Of a DNA stretch of 64,000 bases, positions 18,623 through 26,862 are shown in pieces (position 1 is the first letter of the stretch; each line of letters opens with the position of its first letter). The notes under the pieces were generated by a model. That model did no database searches. It saw only the letters and a list, made by a program, of their open reading frames with translations, and had not been told where the DNA came from. This stretch comes from Pseudomonas reidholzensis. GTDB taxonomy: Bacteria; Pseudomonadota; Gammaproteobacteria; Pseudomonadales; Pseudomonadaceae. Both the position numbers and the translations under genes were made by a program. The stretch covers positions 496,001-560,000 of the forward strand of contig NZ_UNOZ01000002.1 of the NCBI RefSeq assembly GCF_900536025.1. Reading direction: 5' to 3'.

Positions 18623-19822
18623 ATGTCTGGTAACCGTGGAGTGGTGTATCTCGGTGGCGGCAAAGTCGAGGTGCGAAACATCGACTACCCCAAAATGCAG
18701 GACCCACGCGGCAAGAAGATCGAGCACGGGGTGATCCTCAAGGTGGTCTCCACCAACATCTGCGGCTCCGACCAGCACATGGTCCGCGGCCGCACCACCG
18801 CTCAGGTTGGCCTGGTCCTGGGCCACGAAATCACCGGCGAAATCATCGAGATGGGCCGCGACGTCGAGCGCATGAAAATCGGCGACCTGGTGTCCGTCCC
18901 GTTCAACGTGGCCTGCGGCCGCTGCCGCTCGTGCAAAGAGATGCACACCGGTGTCTGCCTCACCGTCAACCCGGCCCGCGCCGGTGGCGCGTACGGCTAC
19001 GTCGACATGGGTGACTGGACCGGCGGCCAGGCTGAATACGTGCTGGTGCCCTACGCCGACTTCAACCTGCTGAAACTGCCGGATCGCGACAAGGCCATGG
19101 AAAAGATCCGTGACCTGACCTGCCTGTCCGACATCCTGCCCACCGGCTACCACGGCGCAGTCACGGCCGGCGTTGGCCCCGGCAGCACCGTCTATGTCGC
19201 CGGTGCCGGCCCGGTCGGGCTGGCTGCCGCTGCGTCGGCACGGCTGCTGGGCGCCGCCTGCGTGATCGTCGGCGACCTCAACCCGGCTCGCCTGGCGCAC
19301 GCCAAGTCGCAGGGCTTCGAAGTGGTCGACCTGTCCAAGGACACCCCGCTGCACGAGCAGATCGTCGACATCCTCGGCGAGCCGGAGGTGGACTGCGCCG
19401 TGGACGCCGTCGGCTTCGAGGCGCGCGGCCATGGCCACGAGGGCGCCAAGCATGAAGCACCGGCCACGGTGCTGAACTCGCTGATGCAGGTGACCCGCGT
19501 TGCCGGCAACATCGGTATCCCAGGGCTGTACGTGACCGAAGACCCAGGCGCGGTGGATGCCGCCGCCAAGATCGGCGCGCTGAGCATCCGCTTTGGCTTG
19601 GGCTGGGCGAAATCGCACAGCTTCCACACCGGGCAGACCCCGACCATGAAGTACAACCGCCAGTTGATGCAGGCGATCATGTGGGACCGGATCAATATCG
19701 CGGAAGTGGTTGGGGTGCAGGTGATCAGCCTGGATCAGGCGCCTGAGGGGTATGGCGAGTTTGATGCTGGGGTGCCGAAGAAGTTTGTGATTGATCCGCA
19801 CAAGACGTTTAGTGCGGCTTAA
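18623..19822 (+). CDS. fdhA: Glutathione-independent formaldehyde dehydrogenase
   Basis: This 399-residue zinc enzyme of the medium-chain dehydrogenase family oxidises formaldehyde to formate with NAD+. Catalytic zinc ligands correspond to C47 (TNICGSDQH) and H68 (LGHEITGE). The structural zinc cysteines are in VACGRCRSCKEMHTGVC. The NAD motif VAGAGPVGLAAAASARLLGA lies near residue 193. The known P. putida enzyme is close in length. It removes formaldehyde made by GbcAB, which explains its place at the end of this catabolic region. It has its own promoter region and terminator. Confidence 0.95.
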   Translation: MSGNRGVVYLGGGKVEVRNIDYPKMQDPRGKKIEHGVILKVVSTNICGSDQHMVRGRTTAQVGLVLGHEITGEIIEMGRDVERMKIGDLVSVPFNVACGRCRSCKEMHTGVCLTVNPARAGGAYGYVDMGDWTGGQAEYVLVPYADFNLLKLPDRDKAMEKIRDLTCLSDILPTGYHGAVTAGVGPGSTVYVAGAGPVGLAAAASARLLGAACVIVGDLNPARLAHAKSQGFEVVDLSKDTPLHEQIVDILGEPEVDCAVDAVGFEARGHGHEGAKHEAPATVLNSLMQVTRVAGNIGIPGLYVTEDPGAVDAAAKIGALSIRFGLGWAKSHSFHTGQTPTMKYNRQLMQAIMWDRINIAEVVGVQVISLDQAPEGYGEFDAGVPKKFVIDPHKTFSAA

Positions 19823-19839
19823 CGTGAGTTTATAAGCAG

Positions 19840-19867
19840 CGCCCCTCCTATGAGGGGCGTTGTTTTT
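19840..19867 (+). terminator. Rho-independent terminator of fdhA
   Basis: CGCCCCTC (19840-19847) pairs with GAGGGGCG (19852-19859) over a four-base loop and is followed by TTGTTTTT. It is a classic form, 18 bases after the stop. Confidence 0.9.
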
Positions 19868-19936
19868 GCGTACCGTGTATTTTTTGCGCGTCGTCCCACG
19901 CCAGACACTCATAGGCGCTCGGGGCCTGGGCTCTGC

Positions 19937-20962
19937 TTAAATGCTTGCCCGCCTCACTATGATCGAATCGTCCATTGTTCCGTACAGGTTAGGTGTACTG
20001 GCATGACGGCTGGGCAATAGCGACATAATGCTTGCTCGAGGTGCGGTGGGATCAAAGGGACTATAATTTGAAGCTATTGACATGATGCTGGCGCGTGGTG
20101 CGAAGGCCACCGACATGATGCTCACCCGGGGTGCCATGGGATCATAGGGGCTATAATTGAGCGGGATTCCCATGCTTTCGGCGCTCGGTGCAGATGGGCC
20201 AGCGGCAGCGAGCACTGCGTTTTCAGCACCGATGAGTTTTTTTTGTTTTTTAGCGAGTTTTATATTGAGTTTTTCAATGTTTGCGCTAATGGCGTTTGCT
20301 TTTTTTTCCATTTCGTTGAGTGTTGCAGTCACCTCTGGCGACGCTCTTCCAAAGCGCCTGTGTTGATCGGCTTCTGTGGCAGTGCCTTTTTTATAAATCA
20401 CGGACATTTTGTCGAGATAGTCATTCTTGCTCTTAATGTCGGTAGTGGTGTTTGTGACCTTTTTCTGGTAGTAGGCTACATTTTTGGTAGGCCTCCCAAG
20501 CTTTATGTGTCCGGTAGGATCTGAATTGTTTACAGGGTCGCCTGCACAATAGCTGTACGCGTTTATCCCCCCCGCACCGAAGGGGCTCATGCTGTCAGGC
20601 GAAAGAAATCGCATCATCGTTGTTGCATACGCACGATAACCTAGTCCGAGTAGGTAACTCTTCGCTACGCTCTCAAAATGTTCGCCGTTGAAGCCAAGCT
20701 GCGTCATTGTTGAGGGAAGTTTTGAGGTGTACCCATATGCGGAATACACATGCCGTTCTGCATTTTTTTGGTCTTTAGCTTTTAGCACTGATCCCATTTG
20801 ATCTGTTGCCAATAGGCCTGAAGTTTGCTCGCCGGCGACATTATTTTCAGCCAAAGGCTGATCGGCAGCGCGAAAAATTGTCCGGCTCTGGCCGTCCGAT
20901 TTCACAGTGATCAGCTTGTTGTTCTGGTAGAAAAACTGATTGGTGAGGGCTTTCTTTTTCAT
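19937..20962 (-). CDS. Orphan RHS-core protein with repeat-containing C-terminus, AT-rich
   Basis: This 341-residue protein ends its N-terminal half with the RHS-associated core: YSAYGY near residue 73, LGLGYRAYATTMMRFLSPDS near 105, then SPFGAGGINAYSYCAGDPVN and SDPTGH ending near residue 152. The first 70 residues include RHS-like text (QPLAEN, LLATDQMGSVL). Residues 155-255 are lysine-rich and coiled-coil-like. The last 85 residues contain three copies of an APR(A/V)SIMS motif, two of them inside SPYDPMAPR and SPFDPTAPR. Base composition is far below the neighbours: 17 of the 60 bases at 20221-20280 are G or C. This points to recent transfer. I do not recognise the C-terminal activity; no adjacent immunity gene is evident. 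Confidence 0.72.
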   Translation of the reverse strand: MKKKALTNQFFYQNNKLITVKSDGQSRTIFRAADQPLAENNVAGEQTSGLLATDQMGSVLKAKDQKNAERHVYSAYGYTSKLPSTMTQLGFNGEHFESVAKSYLLGLGYRAYATTMMRFLSPDSMSPFGAGGINAYSYCAGDPVNNSDPTGHIKLGRPTKNVAYYQKKVTNTTTDIKSKNDYLDKMSVIYKKGTATEADQHRRFGRASPEVTATLNEMEKKANAISANIEKLNIKLAKKQKKLIGAENAVLAAAGPSAPSAESMGIPLNYSPYDPMAPRVSIMSVAFAPRASIMSIASNYSPFDPTAPRASIMSLLPSRHASTPNLYGTMDDSIIVRRASI

Positions 20963-21416
20963 CGATATGAACCCATTGTCTGCTGAGAGTGCGGTGCACG
21001 TACACGGTCCCGCAAATGAGTATTTAGGCGATTGAGATGCGTGGCTACTGGCAGAAATGATAGGTGGGCGCTTTAAAACGGGAGTATTTAGGGCGAGTTC
21101 CTACGTAATGTGAGGATATTCCTCACATGCCGGCTCTGGTAGTTGGTAGCTCTGGGAAATATCCTACACATTCTGTCGACTCCCGTCTGATTGCCCTGGG
21201 AATCCTCGCCCTCTAGGCTCACCGGGTCGCTGAACGGTTCAGCGATCGGGTGTGGAAACCCGGCAGTTTGCATGATGGTTGTCGTTATGACGGCTGTACG
21301 CGGGAGGTCTAAGGACCTGCCGGGTTCATCATGCACCGGTCTTTCCACCCTGCGTACAGCTGTCACCCTGATGTGTGGAAACGGACGGATGGCACCTAAC
21401 TCTGCATGGTGCACTG
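20963..21416. promoter_or_regulatory. Intergenic region between RHS gene and DUF pair, with several inverted repeats
   Basis: There is no gene in these 454 bases. A palindrome with nine-base arms (ATGTGAGGA at 21108-21116, TCCTCACAT at 21120-21128) lies upstream of the RHS gene. Next comes a near-perfect palindrome at 21227-21245 (TCGCTGAAC, one base, GTTCAGCGA), then the repeat-rich leader described separately. The promoter of the RHS gene (minus strand) should lie between 20963 and 21100, which is AT-rich. Confidence 0.65.
21249..21411 (+). promoter_or_regulatory. Interleaved inverted-repeat leader of the DUF pair
   Basis: Four inverted pairs interleave: GTGGAAA (21252-21258) with TTTCCAC (21342-21348), AACCCGGCAG (21257-21266) with CTGCCGGGTT (21317-21326), TGCATGATG (21269-21277) with CATCATGCA (21327-21335), and GCTGTACGC (21293-21301) with GCGTACAGC (21352-21360). 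A third, direct copy of the GTGTGGAAA ... TGCATGG pattern lies at 21373-21408. The start codon at 21417 follows closely. This is a strong candidate for a structured RNA leader or a multi-site operator. Confidence 0.6.
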
Positions 21417-21677
21417 ATGAAAAAAATTGTCCCCGACCCACCCCAGCGCAACCCCTTCTACGCCTCCATTCACCCCGATCTCTTCCCGCCCGACGCCCTG
21501 GCTCACGCCTGCGAGTTGCTGCGCGGCGTTTCCAGCACGCTCGAGGCCCATTGCCGCGTGCATACCGGCGAGCCAGGTACGCCGATAGTGGCGAACGCAG
21601 CCCACTGCACCGACACGGCCCTTGCCCTGATCGAACACGTATTCGACTGCTGCAACGGCGAAGGAGTAGTGCGATGA
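21417..21677 (+). CDS. Small protein of unknown function, DUF6124-like
   Basis: This encodes 86 residues from ATG 21417. It begins MKKIVPDPPQRNPF, an opening I associate with a family of small Pseudomonas proteins annotated DUF6124/DUF3077. An alanine- and leucine-rich helical body includes LAHACELLRGVSS and TALALIEHVFD. No signal peptide or membrane segment is seen. It overlaps the next gene by four bases (ATGA at 21674). Function is unknown and the family label is tentative. Confidence 0.6.
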   Translation: MKKIVPDPPQRNPFYASIHPDLFPPDALAHACELLRGVSSTLEAHCRVHTGEPGTPIVANAAHCTDTALALIEHVFDCCNGEGVVR

Positions 21678-21946
21678 GCGACGATCCCAAAACCGACGTG
21701 ACGGTAGGCGTCGAGACGTTTTTCGAGGCCGGCGACAAGCCCTGCCATATCTTCCGAGTGATGCCAGGGGTGCCGTTCGAGCATGCCTACGAGCAGGTGT
21801 CGGTGCTGCTGGGGTACATCAAGCACCTGGTGCGTGAGGGGGATATGGAAGACGACCATAAGTTTCTCGGTGCGGCGGATTACCTGAGCGCGTTTGCCAA
21901 GGCGATCATGGATGACATCGAGATCGCCCGGAACAGGTTGCACTGA
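21674..21946 (+). CDS. DUF3077-type small protein
   Basis: This encodes 90 residues from ATG 21674. The arrangement FFEAGDKPCHIFRVMPGVPFEHAYEQVSVLLGYI, then DHKFLGAADYLSAFAKAIMDDI, is what I recall of DUF3077 proteins, which are abundant in several paralogous copies in pseudomonads. It is translationally coupled to the preceding gene. Function is unknown. The pair sits alone behind the repeat-rich leader, between an RHS gene and a REP cluster, which suggests an accessory locus. Confidence 0.65.
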   Translation: MSDDPKTDVTVGVETFFEAGDKPCHIFRVMPGVPFEHAYEQVSVLLGYIKHLVREGDMEDDHKFLGAADYLSAFAKAIMDDIEIARNRLH

Positions 21947-22326
21947 CCGATTGGCGCTGTGTCAGTGAGCGTGCCGGGGCAGCTTGCGGTCTTTCATGGG
22001 CTTGCCTTCAACGCCAGTCAGGTAAGTAATTGGTTGCCTGCACTGACGCTTTCGCGGGGCAAGCCCGCTCCCACAGGATCTGCGCAATACCCGAATTCAG
22101 GGCTCTTTCGAGCGGCCTGGAATGCCTGAATTCTGGGCTTTCCACAGAACCTGTGGGAGCGGGCTTGCCCCGCGAAGGGCTACCCACAGCAGCCCTAGGC
22201 CAGGCGACGCGCAGGTGGCTATCACGCGCGTGCTGTGCCCGCCGATACACGGCCCGGAACAAACCTCCCAACCCCCAGTCGAATGCCTCGTTTCCCAGGC
22301 CATCCCGGCCGACGAGGTCCCTCCCG
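21947..22326. repeat. Intergenic region with REP pair
   Basis: These 380 bases hold an inverted REP pair (22048-22189) of the GCGGGGCAAGCCCGC form with a long spacer. The spacer contains its own inverted repeat (GAATTCAGG near 22095 with CCTGAATTC near 22129). The promoter of the DUF2780 gene should lie in the last 130 bases, with GAGG near 22313 as its ribosome site. No other gene is supported. Confidence 0.8.
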
Positions 22327-22902
22327 ATGAAAGCGTTCACCCTGGCAACCCTGATGACCCTGGCCGCAACCCCAGCGTTCGCCTTCAACCTCAGCGACGC
22401 CGCTAACGCCGTGTCCGGCATGCAGAACCAGAATGCACAAGGCAAGGTGCAGGCGCCGGCCGAGTCGGCCAACCTGCTCAACACCCTGGGCAGCGAACTG
22501 AAGATCACCCCCGAGCAGGCCGTCGGCGGCGCCGGGGCGATGTTGGGCCTGGCACGCAATAACCTCAGCACCGACGACTACGGCCAGCTGACCAAGGCGG
22601 TCCCAGGCCTGGACCTGCTCTCCGGCGCCAACGCCCTCGGTGGCCTGAGCGGTCTGGGCGAGTTGCTCGGCAAGAACAGCGAGAATCAGTCGGCCCTGAG
22701 CAATGCCCTGGGCAATAACGTCGAAGACCGCAGCGACCTGGACAGCGCCTTCAAGGCGCTGGGCATGGATACCGGGATGATCGGCCAGTTCGCCCCGCTG
22801 ATCCTCCAGTACCTCGGCCAGCAGGGCATTGCCGGGTCGCTGCTGCAGAACTTGGGTAGCCTGTGGACTACCCCGGCGCCAGCGACCACGCCGTCGGTGT
22901 AA
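22327..22902 (+). CDS. Secreted/periplasmic DUF2780 protein
   Basis: This 191-residue protein has a signal peptide MKAFTLATLMTLAATPAFAF with likely cleavage after AFA (residue 19). The mature part is rich in L, G, A and N, with NLLNTLGSELKITPEQAVGGAGAMLGLARNNLS followed by LTKAVPGLDLL and LGNNVEDRSDLDSAFKALGMDTGMIGQFAPLIL. I associate this with the VcgC/VcgE-like DUF2780 family. Function is unknown. It ends only three bases from the convergent transporter stop. Longer upstream frames run through the REP pair and are rejected. Confidence 0.75.
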   Translation: MKAFTLATLMTLAATPAFAFNLSDAANAVSGMQNQNAQGKVQAPAESANLLNTLGSELKITPEQAVGGAGAMLGLARNNLSTDDYGQLTKAVPGLDLLSGANALGGLSGLGELLGKNSENQSALSNALGNNVEDRSDLDSAFKALGMDTGMIGQFAPLILQYLGQQGIAGSLLQNLGSLWTTPAPATTPSV

Positions 22903-22905
22903 GGC

Positions 22906-24258
22906 TCAACCCGCTTCGGAGAAATCCACCAGGCGCATCGGCCGGCGGAAGCCGGCGGTGAGCACGGCCAGGTACGCCAGGCCCAGGGCGAACCAGCACA
23001 GGCCGATCACCAGGGTCAGCGCCGACAGGCTGGTCCACAGCCACAGGGTCAGGCTCAACCCGACCAGCGGCACCACGCCGTAGCGCAGCAGGCCCAGCAG
23101 GTTGCGCTCGGCGTTGTCCATCATCAGGTGTGTGCGCACCACCGCCAGGTTGACTGCCGAAAAGGCCACCAACGCGCCAAAGCTGATCAGCGAGGCGAGG
23201 GTGGCGAGGTCGATCACCAGTGCCAGCAGCGAGAACGCCGAGACCAGCAGGATGGCGAACACCGGCGTGCCGAAGCGCGGCGACAGCTGGCCGAAGGTGC
23301 GCTGCGGCAGCACCCCGTCGCGGCCCATGGTGAACAGGATGCGCGACACCGCGGCTTGCGAGGCCAGCGCCGAGCCGAGGCTGCCGGCGACAAAGGCGGC
23401 GGTGAAGAAGTTGGCGAGGAACTGGCCACCGGCCTTGAACATCACTTCGTTGGCTGCCGCGTCGACGTTGGCGAAGCTGCTGCCCGGCAGCACCAGTTGG
23501 CTGATGTAGGCCAGCAGGGTGAACAGCAAGCCGGCGCCGAGGGTGGTCAGGATGATTGCCCGCGGGACGTCGCGGCGGGCATCGCGGCTTTCTTCAGCGA
23601 GGGTCGAGACGGCGTCGAAGCCGAGGAAAGACAGGCACAGCACCGCGGCGCCGGCCATCAGCGCGCCGAAGCCGGGGGCCGAGCCATCGCCCAGCAGCGG
23701 GGCGAGGTAGTCGACCGACTGGCCCGTGCCCAGGGTCTGCCACGACAGGGCGACAAACACCCCGATGAAGACGATCTGTGCGCCGACGATCAGGTTGCTG
23801 GCTTTTGCCACCGAGTGGATGCCGATGACGTTGAGCACCGTCACCAGGGCGATCGAGGCGAGGATGATGCTCCACGCTGGGATGGCCGGGAAGGCGATGT
23901 TGAGGAACAGGCCGATGAGCAGGTAGTTGATCATCGGGATGAACAGGTAGTCGAGCAGCAGCGACCAGCCAGCCAGAAAGCCGACGTTGGGGCCGAAGGC
24001 CATGTTGGTGTAGGAGTACGCCGAGCCGGCGACCGGGTAGCGCTTGACCATGAAGCTGTAGGAGGTGGCGGTGAACATCATCGCCAGCAGGGTCACCAGG
24101 TAGGCCCCGGCGGTGCGCCCGCCCGTGAGCTCGGTGACGATGCCGTAGGTGGTGAAGATGGTCAGCGGGACCATGTACACCAGGCCGAAGAACACCAGGG
24201 CGGGCAGGCCCAGGACACGGCGAAGCTGGGCGGGGGCGGAGCTAGCTTGAGTGGCCAT
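22906..24258 (-). CDS. APC-superfamily amino acid/polyamine transporter
   Basis: This 450-residue protein has about 12 hydrophobic segments. The APC pattern begins with LGLPALVFFGLVYMVPLTIF, then YSFMVKRYPVAGSAYSYTNM (the segment 2-3 signature) and LSFLGFDAVSTLAEESRDARRDVPRAII around residue 210-245. This resembles the putrescine/amino acid permease group (PuuP-like). The substrate is not certain. It is a single gene facing the DUF2780 gene. An AT-rich region lies upstream; a weak ribosome site supports ATG 24258. Confidence 0.85.
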   Translation of the reverse strand: MATQASSAPAQLRRVLGLPALVFFGLVYMVPLTIFTTYGIVTELTGGRTAGAYLVTLLAMMFTATSYSFMVKRYPVAGSAYSYTNMAFGPNVGFLAGWSLLLDYLFIPMINYLLIGLFLNIAFPAIPAWSIILASIALVTVLNVIGIHSVAKASNLIVGAQIVFIGVFVALSWQTLGTGQSVDYLAPLLGDGSAPGFGALMAGAAVLCLSFLGFDAVSTLAEESRDARRDVPRAIILTTLGAGLLFTLLAYISQLVLPGSSFANVDAAANEVMFKAGGQFLANFFTAAFVAGSLGSALASQAAVSRILFTMGRDGVLPQRTFGQLSPRFGTPVFAILLVSAFSLLALVIDLATLASLISFGALVAFSAVNLAVVRTHLMMDNAERNLLGLLRYGVVPLVGLSLTLWLWTSLSALTLVIGLCWFALGLAYLAVLTAGFRRPMRLVDFSEAG

Positions 24259-24566
24259 CGATCGATCCAGGGAATTTTTGTAGTTGTGCTTTTATCGATT
24301 TTTATCCACTTAGGGGAAGGGTGACAAAGAAGTAATCGTTATGATGATTATTAGCCAGGCTTTTAATGGAGGCGTAGCGGCTTAACTCGCGTGGTTGCGC
24401 TGTGGGACACGCGAGCTGAAGCAGCGTTTGTAAACGCGGGTCCTGGCTGCTTCCTATGCCGATGATCATGCGTCAACTGGTACTTCTGTCAGTAGCGGAC
24501 GGGTTTGAGCTGGATTTACTTTTATCGCTCACCTCAACCCTCGCTGAACACGCAGGAGTCTGCACA
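24259..24566. promoter_or_regulatory. Divergent intergenic region with two palindromes
   Basis: These 308 bases separate the transporter and a small gene. CTCGCGTG (24386-24393) pairs with CACGCGAG (24408-24415), and GCGTTT (24424-24429) with AAACGC (24432-24437). Either could be an operator. The in-frame ATG at 24456 is not preferred as a start because AGGAG lies just before 24567. Confidence 0.5.
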
Positions 24567-24998
24567 ATGACCCAATTTGCCGAACACACATCCTTTGAAG
24601 GCTCGGAAATGAATGGCTGGGCGCTCGTCGCGCCGCTGCTGGGGGCGAAGCATGCTAACAATGTATTATCGTTCCCTACCCATGCAGGCGATAACAAGAA
24701 AACCTTGGTTCAAAAGACCTATACGAAATTAACCGCAAACCATCGTTACAGCTTTACCATTCGGGCGCGTCGAACCACCAATGTCAAGGCATACGCGGTG
24801 CTCGCGCTGTACGCCAATGATGTTTGCATTTCAGCAGCGCTGGAGTTGAAAAACAGGGAGTGGGTCTCGTTGCAAGGTCACTTTGTTCACGAAGGCCCCC
24901 TGACACTCAGCGTCAGGAATCGAGTAGAAGGCTCCGGCGGCAATGATTTCGAATTGGACGACTTTATCGTAGCGCTGGAAGACGACGGCAATCGATAA
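24567..24998 (+). CDS. Small protein of unknown function with jelly-roll-like pattern
   Basis: This encodes 143 residues from ATG 24567, preceded by GCAGGAG. The text alternates strands and turns: FEGSEMNGW at the start, NHRYSFTIRARR in the middle, LELKNREWVSLQGHFVHEGPLTLSVRN and FELDDFIV at the end. This pattern (hydrophobic strands, a closing aspartate in DDFIV) is seen in carbohydrate-binding beta-sandwiches, so I infer that fold. There is no signal peptide. GC is lower than nearby genes. Function is unknown. Confidence 0.55.
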   Translation: MTQFAEHTSFEGSEMNGWALVAPLLGAKHANNVLSFPTHAGDNKKTLVQKTYTKLTANHRYSFTIRARRTTNVKAYAVLALYANDVCISAALELKNREWVSLQGHFVHEGPLTLSVRNRVEGSGGNDFELDDFIVALEDDGNR

Positions 24999-25018
24999 AC
25001 ACCCACGGTGTAGATTAG

Positions 25019-25048
25019 CCAGCGTTCAGTGTGTGCTCTGAACGCTGG
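25019..25048 (+). terminator. Hairpin after the jelly-roll-like gene
   Basis: CCAGCGTTCAG (25019-25029) pairs perfectly with CTGAACGCTGG (25038-25048) over an eight-base loop and is followed by ATTAAT. It lies 20 bases after the stop and faces the convergent acyltransferase gene. Confidence 0.75.
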
Positions 25049-25106
25049 ATTAATACACTTAGGTGTTGGGATGTACGCTTGGAATCTGCCGCCGGCCTGA
25101 ACGGCC

Positions 25107-25994
25107 TCAGTTCATTTCAGCGCGCAACTGCTCGATACGCCGGTCCTTCTCTGCCCACAACTGGTTCACCCAGGCCTGCACCGTCTCGCGGAACGCCGGG
25201 TCATTCTCGTAATCCCCGGCCCACAACGCCGGGTCCAGCTCATGCACGCGAATGTCGATAATCACCCGACTGATGCTGCCATTGAGCAGGTCCCAGAACC
25301 CCGGTGCCTTGTCGCCCGGATAGACGATGGTCACGTCCAGCAGCGCATCCAGCTGCTCGCCCAGCGCCGCCAGCACGAACGCCACGCCACCCGCCTTGGG
25401 CTTGAGCAGGTAGGTGTACGGCGACTGCTGCTCGCGGTGCTTGGCCTCGGTGAAGCGCGTGCCCTCCAGGTAGTTGACCACGGTCACCGGCTGGCGCTTG
25501 AACAGCTCGCAGGCGGCCTTGGTGATCTCCAGGTCCTTGCCCTTGAGCTCCGGGTGCTTGGCCAGAAACGCCTTGCTGTAGCGCTTCATGAACGGATAGT
25601 CGAGCCCCCACCAGGCCAGGCCCAGCAGCGGCACCCAGATCAGCTCCTTCTTGAGGAAGAACTTGAAGAACGGCACCCGGCGGTTGAGGCTCTCGATCAG
25701 CGCGGGGATGTCGACCCAGGTCTGGTGGTTGCTCACGCACAGGTAGGAGGTGTCCTGGCGCAGCTTGTCGACGCCGCGCACGTCCCACTGGGTGGGGATG
25801 CACAGGGCGAAGATGGCTTTGTCGATCGCCGACCAGGTCTCGGCCATGCACATCGCGCCCGCCGACGCATAGTCGCGCCCACGGCCCGGCAGCACCAGTT
25901 TGAGCAGGGCAAAGACCATCAGCGGGCAGATCATCACCACGGTGTTGAGCACCAGCAGCAGGGTTGTGAGGATGCCGGTCAGCAGGCGACGCAT
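25107..25994 (-). CDS. PlsC-family membrane acyltransferase
   Basis: This 295-residue protein has an N-terminal membrane segment (residues 5-35). The acyltransferase motifs are NHQTWVD near residue 90 (the HX4D site) and YLEGTRF near residue 175, followed by LKPKAGG. The layout fits lysophosphatidic acid acyltransferase relatives such as YihG, acting on phospholipid at the inner membrane. The exact substrate is not known. It is a single gene, convergent with the jelly-roll-like gene. Confidence 0.85.
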   Translation of the reverse strand: MRRLLTGILTTLLLVLNTVVMICPLMVFALLKLVLPGRGRDYASAGAMCMAETWSAIDKAIFALCIPTQWDVRGVDKLRQDTSYLCVSNHQTWVDIPALIESLNRRVPFFKFFLKKELIWVPLLGLAWWGLDYPFMKRYSKAFLAKHPELKGKDLEITKAACELFKRQPVTVVNYLEGTRFTEAKHREQQSPYTYLLKPKAGGVAFVLAALGEQLDALLDVTIVYPGDKAPGFWDLLNGSISRVIIDIRVHELDPALWAGDYENDPAFRETVQAWVNQLWAEKDRRIEQLRAEMN

Positions 25995-26174
25995 AAAGAG
26001 ACTCGTGTTGTGTGAATTAAGCGGCCGGCAATAATAAGTGCGGCAATCGCCTACGCCAAATTTCCAGTGCCCAGCGGGCGGGACAAATGTTTCACATTAT
26101 GTTGGATAAGCTTTGCCGACGAACCTATCGCGCTTGCGCAGTCTAAGCACTGTCTCGTCTAAGGAAGTTAGCCC

Positions 26175-26681
26175 GTGAAAGCATTGTTTGCCCTGTTGTC
26201 GCTGCTCGCCCTGCCGGTCATGGCGGCAGAGCCGACCCTGTATGGCCGGTACGAGTACATCAGCCTGCCGGAAATCGGCGGCGAAACTCTCAAGGCCAAG
26301 ATGGACACTGGCGCGCTGACGGCGTCGTTGTCGGCCAAGGACATCGAGCGGTTTACCCGCGATGGCGAGGACTGGGTGCGTTTTCGCCTGGCCACCAAGG
26401 ACGCCGACGGCAAGGTTTATGAGCACAAGGTCGCGCGCATCAGCAAGATCAAGAGCCGTGCCGACGAAGAGGATGAAGAGGGCGACAGCGTCGAGGCGGC
26501 GCGGCGGCCGGTGGTCGACCTGGAGCTGTGCCTCGGGGGAGAAAAGCGCACGGTCGAGGTCAACCTGACCGACCGCAGCAGCTTCAATTACCCGCTGCTG
26601 ATCGGCGCCAAGGCGTTGCGTGAGTTCAAGGCGGCGGTGAACCCGGCGCGCCGGTTCACGGCGGGCAAGCCTGACTGCTGA
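26175..26681 (+). CDS. Periplasmic retropepsin-like (RimK-associated 'ATP-dependent zinc protease' family) protein
   Basis: This 168-residue protein has a signal peptide (MKALFALLSLLALPVMAAE, cleavage near residue 18). YISLPEIGGETLKAKMDTGALTASL carries the aspartyl-protease-type D-T-G-A motif of the COG4067 family, despite that family's zinc protease name. FNYPLLIGAKALREF is the second conserved element. The substrate is unknown. An acidic insert (DEEDEEGDSVE) lies near residue 97. It is followed by a REP pair. Confidence 0.78.
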   Translation: MKALFALLSLLALPVMAAEPTLYGRYEYISLPEIGGETLKAKMDTGALTASLSAKDIERFTRDGEDWVRFRLATKDADGKVYEHKVARISKIKSRADEEDEEGDSVEAARRPVVDLELCLGGEKRTVEVNLTDRSSFNYPLLIGAKALREFKAAVNPARRFTAGKPDC

Positions 26682-26698
26682 TTGGCGGCAGCCCTGCT

Positions 26699-26776
26699 GG
26701 CCTCATCGCGGGTAAACCCGCTCCTACAGGGATCGCGCCACAAGCCTGTAGGAGCGGGTTTACCCGCGATGAGGCC
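26699..26776. repeat. Inverted REP pair
   Basis: Two facing REP copies of the canonical GCGGGTAAACCCGC plus TCCTACAGG form lie between the retropepsin-like gene and creB, with a 12-base spacer. Confidence 0.92.
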
Positions 26777-26862
26777 GGAATGCGCGGCAAACCCAGTCGC
26801 TACTTGCCACAACCTCCACAATCCCCTAAAAGTCCTGCATTGCCCCAGTCAGGCCGGACGCC

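Noticed and set aside
24331..24352. Fur box suggested by AATCGTTATGATGATTATT upstream of the APC transporter
   Set aside because: Only about 12 of 19 positions match the consensus, and the downstream transporter is not an iron gene; AT-rich promoter sequence is more likely.
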